DNA from: Paracoccus yibinensis
GTDB lineage: Bacteria > Pseudomonadota > Alphaproteobacteria > Rhodobacterales > Rhodobacteraceae
Assembly (NCBI RefSeq): GCF_030846195.1
Contig: NZ_JAVCWH010000002.1
Location: 434,001-498,000 of the forward strand
Direction of reading: 5' to 3'
Length of the DNA: 64,000 nucleotides
Below, piece by piece: positions 19,311 through 27,990 of this stretch. The position numbers and the translations under genes are program-made. The notes under the pieces are model-generated. The model worked only from the letters and a program-made list of their open reading frames with translations. It was not told the origin of the DNA and ran no database searches. Every line of letters starts with the position of its first letter. Position 1 is the first letter of the stretch.

Positions 19311-19335
19311 TAGGGTGGGGTTTCACCCCACCCTA
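19311..19335. terminator. Perfect 11-bp hairpin between hisA and ferredoxin gene
   Basis: TAGGGTGGGGT and ACCCCACCCTA form an uninterrupted 11-bp stem with a 3-base loop (TTC). It lies between convergent genes, 28 bases after the hisA stop and 33 before the ferredoxin stop. No T-run follows on either strand, so it may act with Rho or protect 3' ends in both directions. The TAGGGTGGG arm resembles REP-like elements scattered in many proteobacteria; no second copy is seen in this window. Confidence 0.55.
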
Positions 19336-19367
19336 AGTCGGATTGAGCAAGCGACAGACCGACCTGA

Positions 19368-19763
<396 letters not shown>

Positions 19764-20288
19764 TTATGCATCCGCCGGGGCGCCGAAGCGGAAACGGCCC
19801 GCCCCGTCCCAAGGCCCGCCCCGGTAATGCCACAGCAGCAATCCCCTTATGGTCAGGGGGAAGGGCCGGAAATCGGCGGATAGTTCATCGAACAAGGCAC
19901 GCGCCTCGGATGGGGCGACCTTGTTCTGGATCGTGACATGCGGCCTGATCCGCTGGCGGTCCTGGGGGGTCAGCGCCTGTGAAAAGATCGCCGAAAGGCC
20001 GTCGCGCAACCGCTCGATCCCCGGGCAGTCGATGTCATAGGCGACGCCCCTGCCCAGGAAGCGCAGCCCCGACACCCGGCCTTCCATAGGGGAGAAATTG
20101 CGTGCGGCGTCCTGCAAGTCCTGCGTGATCCAGCCGATGCCGGCGCCCGGCAGATGATGAAACAGCGTCAGATGCGCGGGAATGTGGTTGCGCGCGGGCG
20201 GGAAATGCCGCTGCCGCATGGTCTGGAAAACGTCAAAGCTGCGGTCGTCCAGCCACGCGGTCAGGATCAGCGGGTCGTCGTCGGCCAT
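19764..20288 (-). CDS. 2H phosphoesterase superfamily protein (2'-5' RNA ligase-like)
   Basis: Cytosolic protein of 174 aa with the two H-x-T/S motifs that define 2H phosphoesterases: HLTLFH (about residue 39) and HVTIQN (about residue 123). The family cleaves or joins 2',5' or cyclic phosphodiesters in RNA or nucleotides. The natural substrate is not predictable. The downstream neighbour is the ferredoxin gene 72 bases away, which shows no functional link. A rho-independent terminator isolates it from degP upstream. Confidence 0.8.
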   Translation of the reverse strand: MADDDPLILTAWLDDRSFDVFQTMRQRHFPPARNHIPAHLTLFHHLPGAGIGWITQDLQDAARNFSPMEGRVSGLRFLGRGVAYDIDCPGIERLRDGLSAIFSQALTPQDRQRIRPHVTIQNKVAPSEARALFDELSADFRPFPLTIRGLLLWHYRGGPWDGAGRFRFGAPADA

Positions 20289-20319
20289 CCTTCAAGTTCC
20301 GTCCGCGCTGTGGTCGTGA

Positions 20320-20350
20320 AAAGGGGCGGCCCGCAAACGCGAGCCGCCCC
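20320..20350 (-). terminator. Rho-independent terminator after degP
   Basis: On the minus strand GGGGCGGC (20350-20343) and GCCGCCCC (20330-20323) form an 8-bp stem around a CGCGTTTGCG-containing loop, directly followed by TTTT. It lies 31 bases past the degP stop and upstream of the 2H phosphoesterase start at 20288. Confidence 0.8.
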
Positions 20351-20381
20351 GAAGCGCCTTATCGGCTTTCGCCGTCGGCCC

Positions 20382-21944
20382 TCAGCTTTCGCCGACCGGC
20401 AGGGCCACGAAGCGCGGCTCTCCGTCGCGACGCACCAGGACCAGCAGCGACTTGCGGCCCGCCTCGCGCGCCTCGTCGATGCGGGCGTTCAGGTCCGCAA
20501 TGGACGCAACCGGCTGCTGGCCCGCCTCGGTGATGATGTCGCCGGGGGCGAGGCCCTTTTCGGCGGCTTCGCTGGCGGGATCGACCTCTTGCACCAGAAG
20601 GCCCTTGCTGTCGGCGGGCAGGCCCATGTCCTGCGCCATCTCGGCCGTCAGCACCGACAGCGACATGCCCAGGATGTCCTGCTGGGCGGGACCGTCCCCG
20701 CCACGCTCGCCGGTGGTATCGCCCGTGCCTTCCGCCGTCTCGCGCCGGCCCAGCGTCACGCTGAGCGTCACGGGACCGTCCTGGCGCTGCACGACGACAT
20801 CGACCGGTTCGCCCGCCGGGGCCTCGGCCACGCGGCGGACCAGGCCGCGGGTATCCTCGACCGGCGATCCGGCAAAGCTGGTGATCACGTCGCCCGCGCG
20901 CATCCCGGCCTCTTTCGCGGGACCCTCGGGGACATCCGTCACCATGGCGCCCGTCTCGGATTCCAGACCAAGCGCCTCGGCCATGTCGGGGGTGACGTCC
21001 TGGATCTTGACGCCCAGCCAGCCGCGCCGGGTTTCGCCGAATTCGCGCAACTGATCCACGACGCTGGACACAACGTTCGACGCCATCGAGAAACCGATGC
21101 CGATCGAGCCGCCGTTGGGCGACAGGATGGCGGTGTTCACGCCCACGACCTCGCCCTGGAGGTTGAACAGCGGCCCGCCCGAGTTGCCGCGGTTGATGGC
21201 CGCGTCGGTCTGCAGGTAATCGTCATAGGTGCCCGAGAGTTCGCGGTTGCGGGCCGAGACGATGCCCGAACTGGCCGAGAAGCCCTGGCCCAGCGGGTTG
21301 CCCAGGGCCAGCACCCAGTCGCCCACGCGCGCGTCGTCGGAATTGCCGAATTCGACGAAGGGCAGCGGCTCCTCGCTTTCGACCTTCAGCAGGGCCACAT
21401 CGGTGTTCGGGTCGGTGCCGACGACTTCGGCGGCCAGCGTTTCGCCGGAATAGAACTCGATCTCGATCTCGTCGGCACCCTCGATCACGTGGTTGTTCGT
21501 GACGATGAAGCCGTCAGCCGAAATCACGAAGCCCGAGCCGAGCGCGTTCGACCGCTGGGGCATCCGGGGTCCGCCCTGGCCCGGCTGGCCGGGCATTCCG
21601 GGAATGCCGAAGTCGCGGAACAGGTCCGAGAACGGGCTTCCCTCGGGGAACATCGGCCCGCCCTCGCCGCCGGTGGGCTGGGCCACCACGGCGCTTGTGG
21701 TGATGTTGACCACCGCAGGGGCGACCTGCTGGACCAGATCGGCAAAGCTGTCCGGCATGACCTCGGACGAGCCAGCCTGGGGTTCTGCCTTCAGCGGTTC
21801 ATTGTTGTTCGCCGCCTCTTGCGCCTGCTGGCTGGCCTCGGGCGAAATATCGGGCTGCGCGTCTTGCGCGGCCGCAAAGCCCAGGCCGACAGTTACGGCC
21901 AAGGCCGAGGCAGTCAGAAGATGCCGAGCAGAAAACGTCTTCAT
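20382..21944 (-). CDS. Periplasmic serine endoprotease, Do/DegP family
   Basis: Trypsin-like protease/chaperone of the cell envelope. A signal peptide (MKTFSARHLLTASALAVTVGLGFAAA) precedes an acidic linker, the protease domain with His in NNHVIEG, Asp in NTDVALLKV and Ser in RGNSGGPLF, then two PDZ domains (about residues 300-390 and 425-510). 520 aa is usual for Do-like proteases of Rhodobacterales. The neighbours hflK and hflC, transcribed the same way and upstream, place it in an envelope quality-control cluster. It could be named degP or mucD; sequence alone does not settle that. Confidence 0.93.
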   Translation of the reverse strand: MKTFSARHLLTASALAVTVGLGFAAAQDAQPDISPEASQQAQEAANNNEPLKAEPQAGSSEVMPDSFADLVQQVAPAVVNITTSAVVAQPTGGEGGPMFPEGSPFSDLFRDFGIPGMPGQPGQGGPRMPQRSNALGSGFVISADGFIVTNNHVIEGADEIEIEFYSGETLAAEVVGTDPNTDVALLKVESEEPLPFVEFGNSDDARVGDWVLALGNPLGQGFSASSGIVSARNRELSGTYDDYLQTDAAINRGNSGGPLFNLQGEVVGVNTAILSPNGGSIGIGFSMASNVVSSVVDQLREFGETRRGWLGVKIQDVTPDMAEALGLESETGAMVTDVPEGPAKEAGMRAGDVITSFAGSPVEDTRGLVRRVAEAPAGEPVDVVVQRQDGPVTLSVTLGRRETAEGTGDTTGERGGDGPAQQDILGMSLSVLTAEMAQDMGLPADSKGLLVQEVDPASEAAEKGLAPGDIITEAGQQPVASIADLNARIDEAREAGRKSLLVLVRRDGEPRFVALPVGES

Positions 21945-22082
21945 GCGGATGTCCTCATCTTACGCAGTTCGTCGGTCCTGACAGAGGGCCGGGGACCGCT
22001 GGTGTTATGAAGAAGAAATAGGGCGGCGTTGCAAATAAACCACGCTCTCGGACAGTGAACTGATCGTGACTTTTATTGCAGA

Positions 22083-22108
22083 AGGGGCAGATGTCGCCAC
22101 CTGCCCCT
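22083..22108 (-). terminator. Hairpin after hflC
   Basis: An 8-bp stem AGGGGCAG/CTGCCCCT (22083-22090 with 22101-22108) with a 10-base loop lies 11 bases beyond the hflC stop. On the minus strand it is followed by TCTGC rather than a full T-run, so I rate it a weak terminator separating hflKC from degP. Confidence 0.45.
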
Positions 22109-22119
22109 GTCGTTCCTTG

Positions 22120-23397
22120 TTACTGTGCAGGCTGGGCCTCAGGGGCTGGTTCGGTCCCTTCGCCCCCAGCCTCGGCCCCAGGCTCTGCCGCCGGCTCACC
22201 TGCCGCGTCAGTGGCTTCGGGCGCCGTCGCAGGGTCGGCTTCCGCATCGGCTGCCGAACCCGCCGGATCGGCAGGAGGTGCCTCGGCCGCCCCACTGACA
22301 GGCGCCACCACGCCGTCGCTCTGCTGCGGGGGGGTGGTCAACATTTCCGGCACCGGGGTCAGCTTGACGCCCGCGCTTTCGCCCAGAGGATTGCCTTCGC
22401 GGTCAGTGACGGTCGGGGTCACCAGGCCTTCTTCCTCCTCCTGGGTCTGCGGCTCCAGGACTGCCGCCGCCGAGTTGCCCGCAGGCACGGGGGTCGCCGA
22501 AGGATTGGCGCGGCTGGATCCGTCATCCCTCAGATAGCTGAAGAACTCGCCGTCGGGCTGCAGGACCATGGTGCTGTTATCGCCCTGCAGCGCCCGTTCG
22601 TAGGAGGTCATCGACCGGGTGAAGGCGAAGAACTCGGGGTCGCGGCCGAAGGCATCGGCATAGATGGCGTTCCGCTGGGCGTCGGCTTCACCGCGCACGA
22701 TCTCGGCGCGCTTGGACGCTTCCGAGGTCAGTTCGGTGACGGTCCGGTCCGCCGCGGCGCGGACACGCTGCGCGGCCTCGCCACCGCGGGCGATCTCGTC
22801 CGCGGCCTCGCGCTGACGCTCGGCCCGCATCCGGGCATAGGTCGCGTTCAGGTTCTGCTCGGGCAGGTCGGTGCGGGTCAGGCGCACGTCGATGATCTCG
22901 ACCCCCAGCCCGGCCGAGTTGTTGCGCGCCTCGTCGCGGATCTGGTTCATCAGCGCGGTCCGGTCGTCCGACAGCACGCTGGTAGACGGCACGGTGCCCA
23001 GCACCTCGCGGATGGCGTTGCGCACGATCGGCTCCAGCCGGCCCTGCGCGCCCTGGATGCCGCCCGCGCCAACGGCCTGGCGGAAGCGGACGACATCGGT
23101 GATGCGCCAGCGGGCGAAGGCGTCCACGATCAGGCGGCGGTCGTCCAGAGGCGTGACTTCCAGCGGCACGGTGGGCAGGCCCAGGATGCGGCCATCGTAT
23201 TTCTCGACGTTATCCAGGAAGGGCAACTTGAACCCCAGGCCCGGTTCCTCTTTCACGTCGACCACGCGGCCCAGACGCAGCACAAGCGCCTTTTCGCGTT
23301 CGTCCACGATGAACAGCGACGAAGCCACCAGCACCGCCACCACGATCAGCAACGGGATGGCCAGTGTCGCGGCCGTAATTCTGCGAGCGTTGGCCAT
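22120..23397 (-). CDS. hflC: HflC, FtsH-associated SPFH-domain protein with long C-terminal tail
   Basis: Inner-membrane prohibitin-like protein that with HflK forms the cage around FtsH and modulates its proteolysis. One N-terminal membrane helix (LAIPLLIVVAVLVASSLFIV) is followed by the SPFH/band-7 domain (about 25-200) and a helical region (200-275). The last 120 or so residues (about 305-425) are a low-complexity Ala/Pro/Glu tail without parallel in E. coli HflC (334 aa); it should face the periplasm. The ATG overlaps the hflK stop by one base (TGATG). Confidence 0.93.
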   Translation of the reverse strand: MANARRITAATLAIPLLIVVAVLVASSLFIVDEREKALVLRLGRVVDVKEEPGLGFKLPFLDNVEKYDGRILGLPTVPLEVTPLDDRRLIVDAFARWRITDVVRFRQAVGAGGIQGAQGRLEPIVRNAIREVLGTVPSTSVLSDDRTALMNQIRDEARNNSAGLGVEIIDVRLTRTDLPEQNLNATYARMRAERQREAADEIARGGEAAQRVRAAADRTVTELTSEASKRAEIVRGEADAQRNAIYADAFGRDPEFFAFTRSMTSYERALQGDNSTMVLQPDGEFFSYLRDDGSSRANPSATPVPAGNSAAAVLEPQTQEEEEGLVTPTVTDREGNPLGESAGVKLTPVPEMLTTPPQQSDGVVAPVSGAAEAPPADPAGSAADAEADPATAPEATDAAGEPAAEPGAEAGGEGTEPAPEAQPAQ

Positions 23398-24665
23398 CAG
23401 TTGTTACCCCCCGTGTTCGCGTTGCCCTGGCCTTGCAGCCCCGAACCGGGCAAGCCGGTGCTCGTCTGGCCGGCGTTCTGGCCGCCCGTGCCAGATCCCT
23501 GCGGGCGCAACTGGTCCAGCGGCAGATAGGGCACGACGCCCGATCCCTGCCCTTCGGGCGAATCGCCAAGGATCACCTTGTCCACGCGGCCCAGGACGTT
23601 TTCCATGGTTTCCAGATACATCCGGCGGCGGGTCACTTCAGGCGCCTTCACATATTCCTCGTAGATCGAATTGAAGCGCGCAGCCTCGCCCTGGGCGGTG
23701 TTGACGGCCTGGGCGCGATAAGCCTCGGCCTGTTCCAGGGCCTGGGCTGCGTCACCGCGGGCCTGGGCCAGGACGCGGTTGGCATAGGCGTCGGCTTCCT
23801 TCTCAAGCCGGTCGCGTTCCTGCTGGGCGGCCTGAACCTCGCGGAAGGCGTCGATCACCTCGGCGGGCGGGTCGGCGCGGTCAAGGTTGACCCGGACCAC
23901 GTTGATCCCGGACTCATAGGCGTCCAGCGTCTGCTGCACGGATTCCTGAAGATCGTTGGCGATGGTGCCCCGGTCGCGGTTCAGGATCGGCGCCAGTTCG
24001 CTGCGCGCGATGATGTCGCGCATCGAGGATTCGGCCACGGCGCGCATCGTGTCGGCGGGATCGGCCAGGTTGAACAGGAATTTCTCGGGATCCGAGATGT
24101 TCCAGACGACCTGGTATTCCATGTCCACGATGTTCTGGTCGCGGGTCAGCATCAGGCCGTTGTCCATCTCGCCCTGCGCACCCGTGCCGATTTCGGTCAC
24201 GCGTTCGTTCGTGACGGGGATGACCTCGGCGGTGACGAAGGGCCAGGGGGCAAAGTTCAGACCCTCGGTCCCAACGGCCACGGCGCGGCCGAACAGGAAC
24301 TCGACGCTGCGCTCGTTGGTCTGGACACGATAGAAGCTGGCAAAGGCCCACAAGGACAACAGGACCAGGCCGCCGATGGTCAGGGTGGTCCGGTTCAACT
24401 GGAAGCCCGGTGTCTGCGGGCGCCGGGGTCCACCCCCGTTCGGGCCATTGCCGTTGCCGCTGCCGCGACCGCCCATCAGGACGCGCAGGCGTTCCTGGCC
24501 CTTCTTCATCAGTTCTTCGATCTCGGGCATCTGCTGCTGGCCACCGGGGCGCTGCGGCCCTTTCGGTGGTTGCTGCTGACCCCAGGGGCGGTTCACCGGA
24601 CGCTTGTCGCGATCCTCATCGTCTCCTCCGCCGCTTCCGCCGCCCCAAGGGCCCTGACTTGCCAT
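23397..24665 (-). CDS. hflK: HflK, FtsH-associated SPFH-domain protein
   Basis: Partner of HflC in the FtsH regulatory complex. A Gly/Pro/Gln-rich cytoplasmic N-terminus (about 1-85), as in other HflK proteins, precedes one membrane helix (LTIGGLVLLSLWAFASFYRV) and the SPFH domain (from about 115). A coiled coil rich in Ala/Glu/Gln (about 290-345) follows, and the C-terminus is Gly/Asn/Gln-rich. 422 aa is standard. AAGGA lies upstream of the ATG at 24665. Co-transcribed with hflC through a one-base overlap. Confidence 0.95.
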   Translation of the reverse strand: MASQGPWGGGSGGGDDEDRDKRPVNRPWGQQQPPKGPQRPGGQQQMPEIEELMKKGQERLRVLMGGRGSGNGNGPNGGGPRRPQTPGFQLNRTTLTIGGLVLLSLWAFASFYRVQTNERSVEFLFGRAVAVGTEGLNFAPWPFVTAEVIPVTNERVTEIGTGAQGEMDNGLMLTRDQNIVDMEYQVVWNISDPEKFLFNLADPADTMRAVAESSMRDIIARSELAPILNRDRGTIANDLQESVQQTLDAYESGINVVRVNLDRADPPAEVIDAFREVQAAQQERDRLEKEADAYANRVLAQARGDAAQALEQAEAYRAQAVNTAQGEAARFNSIYEEYVKAPEVTRRRMYLETMENVLGRVDKVILGDSPEGQGSGVVPYLPLDQLRPQGSGTGGQNAGQTSTGLPGSGLQGQGNANTGGNN

Positions 24666-24770
24666 CCGTGGTCCTTCTTTCTTCTTCGAAATTCCGTTGT
24701 TTGAAAACTGGTGCAGCGGGGGGAAAAGTCAACCCGACGGCCCCCTGCCCGCGCCCATCTGTCGCAATTG

Positions 24771-26168
24771 TCAGGCGGTTGCAGCCTGTGCATGAACCTC
24801 CAGCCGGTGCTGGCGAGTGGGTTGGCGCATCGTGACCAGTTCCTCGGCCGCGGTGGGGTGGACGGCCATCGTCGCGTCGAAATCGCCCTTGGTCGCGCCC
24901 ATGGTGATGGGGATCGCGGCCAACTGGATCATCTCGCCCGCGTCGGGTCCGAAGATATGGCATCCCAGAACCCGGTCGGTTTCGGGATCGACCAGCAGCT
25001 TCATCATGACCTTGGCATTGCTGCCCGCGAACATGGACCGCATGGGCCGGAACACGGTGGCATAAACATCCACATCGCCCCGCGCCTGCGCCTGTTCCTC
25101 GGTCAATCCGATCTGCGCGACCTCGTGTGGGCGCAGATAGACGGCGCTTGCAATGGTGGCGTGGCTAACCTTGCGCGCCCGCCCGCCGAAGATCGTGTCC
25201 GCGAAGGCATGACCCTCGCGGATCGCCACGGGGGTCAGGTTCACCCGGTCGGTAACGTCCCCCACCGCGAAGATCGAGGGCACCGCGGTCTGGGACCATT
25301 CGTCCACGGCGATCGCGCCATTCCCGCGCAGGTGGACGCCGGTGTTCTCCAGTCCCAGCCCGCCGGTATAGGGATTGCGGCCGGTGGCCCAGATCACCGC
25401 GTCGAAATCCTCGTGGCTGCCGTCGTTGAAGGCGACGCTGATGCGGTCGCCCGCCCGCGCCAGGCCGGTCGGGGTGACGTTCAGCCGCAGGTCGATGCCG
25501 ATCTCGCTCAGTTGCAGGGTCGCCATGTCGCGGGCTTGCCGGTCGAAGCCGCGCAGCACCGCGTCGCCGCGATAAACCTGCACGGTTTCGCAGCCCAACC
25601 CTGCCAGAATGGTGGCAAATTCGCAGGCGATATAGCCGCCGCCGACCAGCAGCACCCGGCGCGGCAGTTCATCCATCAGGAACAGGTCGTCCGAGATCAG
25701 GCCCAGTTCCTCGCCCGGAATGCCGGGCAAGGCGGGGCGGCCCCCGACCGCGATCAGGATATGCTTGGCGGTCCTGGTCGTGCCGTCGGCCAGGGCGACC
25801 GTATGGGGATCGACGACGGTGGCGCGCTGATGGAAGATCTGCACGCCCGACTTTTCCAGGTTTGCGGTATAGATCAGCTCCAGCCGGGTCAGTTCGGCGT
25901 CCAGCTTCGATCGGAAGACCGGCCAGTCGAACCTGCCCGCCTGCGCGCCTTCCCAGCCATAGCCGCGCATTTCGCTGGCCATCAGGCCCGCCTGGGACGC
26001 GAAGATCATCAGCTTCTTGGGCACGCAGCCGCGAATGACGCAGGTGCCCCCCATGCGGCTTTCCTCGGCCAGGGCCACGCGGGCGCCGTGTTCGCCCGCC
26101 GCGATGCGGGCCGCGCGCACGCCACCGGATCCGCCGCCGATCACGAATAGGTCATAGTCGAAGTTCAT
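24771..26168 (-). CDS. gor: Glutathione-disulfide reductase
   Basis: NADPH-dependent flavoenzyme keeping glutathione reduced. FAD motif DLFVIGGGSGGVRAARIA, redox-active disulfide GGTCVIRGCVPKK (about residues 41-46), NAD(P) motif LLVGGGYIACEFA, ATGRNPYTGGLGLE, and the C-terminal catalytic His-Glu in VHPTAAEELVTMR are all present. The ATG at 26168 (MNFDYDLFV) gives 465 aa and overlaps the rpiA stop as ATGA. Coupling with rpiA, which belongs to the NADPH-generating pentose phosphate pathway, makes physiological sense. Confidence 0.94.
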   Translation of the reverse strand: MNFDYDLFVIGGGSGGVRAARIAAGEHGARVALAEESRMGGTCVIRGCVPKKLMIFASQAGLMASEMRGYGWEGAQAGRFDWPVFRSKLDAELTRLELIYTANLEKSGVQIFHQRATVVDPHTVALADGTTRTAKHILIAVGGRPALPGIPGEELGLISDDLFLMDELPRRVLLVGGGYIACEFATILAGLGCETVQVYRGDAVLRGFDRQARDMATLQLSEIGIDLRLNVTPTGLARAGDRISVAFNDGSHEDFDAVIWATGRNPYTGGLGLENTGVHLRGNGAIAVDEWSQTAVPSIFAVGDVTDRVNLTPVAIREGHAFADTIFGGRARKVSHATIASAVYLRPHEVAQIGLTEEQAQARGDVDVYATVFRPMRSMFAGSNAKVMMKLLVDPETDRVLGCHIFGPDAGEMIQLAAIPITMGATKGDFDATMAVHPTAAEELVTMRQPTRQHRLEVHAQAATA

Positions 26169-26926
26169 GGCTGGTCCCCTTCGCCGGCCAGCATGTCGGC
26201 GTCTATATCGGCATTGCGGTCCAGCCGGACAACGGTGCCATCCGGTTTGCCAATGATCGCCAGATGGCACATGCCCAGGAACAGACCGTGCTCCACGACG
26301 CCGGGAATGGCCGCCAGCGCACGGGCAAGGGCCACCGGATCGGGGATGCATTCAAGATGTAGGTCCAGGATCCAGTTGCCCTCGTCCGTGATCCAGGGAT
26401 CGCTGCCCTTCAGGCGATGCAGCACGTCGCGGTCGCCCAGGTCCAGATCCTCGAGCGCGCGGCGGATCAGGGTGCGGGTGGTCTCGAACCCGAATTGCAC
26501 AACCTCGACCGGCAGGGGAAAGGCGCCAAGCTGTTCGACGACCTTGCCGGGATCGGCGATGACGACCATCCGGCGGCTGGCGGCCGCGACGATCTTTTCG
26601 CGCAGATGCGCGCCGCCGCCGCCCTTGATCAGGTGCAGGTCGGGATCGACCTCGTCGGCGCCGTCGATGGTCATGTCCAGCCAGCCGATCTCGTCCAGGC
26701 TTTCGATGGACAGCCCCAGGCTTTCGGCCAGTTCGCAGGTCGCGCGCGAGGTGGCAGCGCAGCGGAGCGACAATCCCTCGGCCCTGGCGCGGGCGGCCAG
26801 TTCGCGGACCATGACGCTGGCCGTCGAACCCGTGCCCAGGCCCAGCTTCATGCCGTCCCGGACCAGGGCCACGGCGGCACGCGCGGCAGCCAGCTTGGCG
26901 GGATCAGGTTGGGTGTTCTGGGTCAT
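26165..26926 (-). CDS. rpiA: Ribose-5-phosphate isomerase A
   Basis: Interconverts ribose-5-phosphate and ribulose-5-phosphate. Family motifs GLGTGSTASVMV, TIDGADEVDPDL and IKGGGGAHLREKIV (with the catalytic acid and lysine) are clear. The ATG at 26926 (MTQNTQPDPAKL) gives 253 aa; RpiA proteins are 220-260. A further 51 codons are open upstream but have AT-rich, non-coding character and no ribosome site. First gene of an rpiA-gor pair. Confidence 0.95.
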   Translation of the reverse strand: MTQNTQPDPAKLAAARAAVALVRDGMKLGLGTGSTASVMVRELAARARAEGLSLRCAATSRATCELAESLGLSIESLDEIGWLDMTIDGADEVDPDLHLIKGGGGAHLREKIVAAASRRMVVIADPGKVVEQLGAFPLPVEVVQFGFETTRTLIRRALEDLDLGDRDVLHRLKGSDPWITDEGNWILDLHLECIPDPVALARALAAIPGVVEHGLFLGMCHLAIIGKPDGTVVRLDRNADIDADMLAGEGDQP

Positions 26927-27269
26927 CGGCGGCCTCCGGCTGGGACTGGTTGGATGCTTATAGGCCAAGCTGCGGTCATGTGGAACGGTCGAGACGGAAA
27001 ACGCGGCGGCTGCGGAGCAAGGATCTCCAGGCTCTGAAATTGGAAGCGTGCAGTCCGTGTATATAATCTGCCGGAGCATTTACCCGGTCAGATCAAAAAA
27101 CAGGGAAAACGGCGTTCTATTTCATGTTTGATTCCGACTTGTATCCTTCATGCGTTATTATAATCGTGTTTTCGCCGATTGAGAGATCGTCGCCAATCCA
27201 ACAGCAAAGAATAGTTCAAGGTGAATAAACCTCCATTTGAACAAATCCTGTGGGTCGAAGGGATCAGGC
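26927..27269. other. AT-rich intergenic island with promoter elements
   Basis: This 343-base gap is far more AT-rich than its surroundings. It has two perfect TATAAT boxes on the plus strand, at 27062-27067 and 27159-27164; the second, about 105 bases before the CTERM gene start, has only a poorly spaced TTGTAT (27139) as -35. Upstream signals of rpiA must also lie here on the minus strand. Short ORFs inside it show no codon bias. The composition fits foreign or relaxed-selection DNA. Confidence 0.45.
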
Positions 27270-27951
27270 ATGAAAAGTTCTCTTTTAAGCGGCGCAGCCA
27301 GGACAATTCCTCTTGCAATGGCTTCACGGACCCAAGCCGCGACAATCATTCTCGATTTCGAGGGTGTGAACTCGACCTGTCCCTCAGGCTTTGCCTTCGT
27401 GGGCGATTATTACAATGACGGTGTCAGCAGCGACGGCACCTCGGGCACAGACTTCGGGATCGAGTTTTCCGAAAACGCCCAGGCGATCTGCCTGAACACG
27501 CCTGGCACCACCTGTTCGAACACCTCTCGCGGCGGGCAGGGCAACCCTAATTCCCAGCTGGGCGGACTGTTCTTCCTGTCGGGCGACGAAACCTTCATGA
27601 ACGTCGCCGCAGGCTTTACCGCCGGGTTTTCGTTCCTCCATTCCGCAATCTTCGAACCGGATCGATCAGCGTCTATGACGGGCTGAACGGCACGGGCAAC
27701 CTGCTGGCCTCCCTTTCGCTTGGCCTGACCCCCAGCACCTGCGGCGGTCAATACAACGCAGGTTTCTGCCCCTTCGTGGCTGGCGGCACCGGCTTTGCCG
27801 GAGTGGCCGACCAGATCGTCTTCGACGACGTGACCTTCGGCAGCGTGACGCCGGATCCCGATCCGTCGCCGGTCCCGGTTCCTGCGGCATTCCCGATGCT
27901 GGCCGGCGGACTGGGCTGCTGTCGGTGCTTCGCCCCCGCAAGGCGAAATAG
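27270..27951 (+). pseudogene. Frameshifted exported protein with VPLPA/PEP-CTERM sorting signal
   Basis: Three reading-frame segments together make one CTERM surface protein. The first (27270-27686) begins MKSSLLSGAARTIPLA, then ATIILDFEGVNSTCP and GGLFFLSGDETFMNVAAGFT. Near 27655 the homology-like text moves to another frame (TGSISVYDGLNGTGNLLASL ... FCPFVAGGTGFAGVADQIVF), ending in VPVPAAFPMLAGGL. After that a second slip is needed to read GLLSVLRPRKAK and stop at 27951, the hydrophobic-plus-basic end of a CTERM signal. Restoring one A (GAACC to GAAACC) and one G (CTGGGCTG to CTGGGGCTG) repairs it. Real pseudogene or homopolymer sequencing errors cannot be separated here. The signal peptide is weakly hydrophobic. 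Confidence 0.7.
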
Positions 27952-27963
27952 CGTGGAACCCGG

Positions 27964-27990
27964 CCCCGCCGCAGCCGCGCGGCGGGGTTT
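27964..27990 (+). terminator. Hairpin terminator between CTERM gene and phoR-like gene
   Basis: CCCCGCCGC (27964-27972) and GCGGCGGGG (27979-27987) make a 9-bp stem with a 6-base loop, followed by TTT on the plus strand 12 bases past the CTERM reading frame. The TTT overlaps the end of the convergent kinase gene, so the hairpin probably serves both transcripts. Confidence 0.65.

Noticed and set aside
19311..19335. Riboswitch or CRISPR-like repeat
   Set aside because: A single simple hairpin with no second copy or spacer pattern; treated as a convergent terminator-like element.
20154..22010. 618-codon plus-strand ORF opposite degP
   Set aside because: It mirrors the degP codons and continues over the 2H phosphoesterase start; no recognisable domain, and the HDS triad and PDZ domains are on the minus strand.
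27148..27349. Two short minus-strand ORFs in the AT-rich island
   Set aside because: No ribosome site, no third-position GC bias and no known motif; they overlap the promoter area of the CTERM gene.
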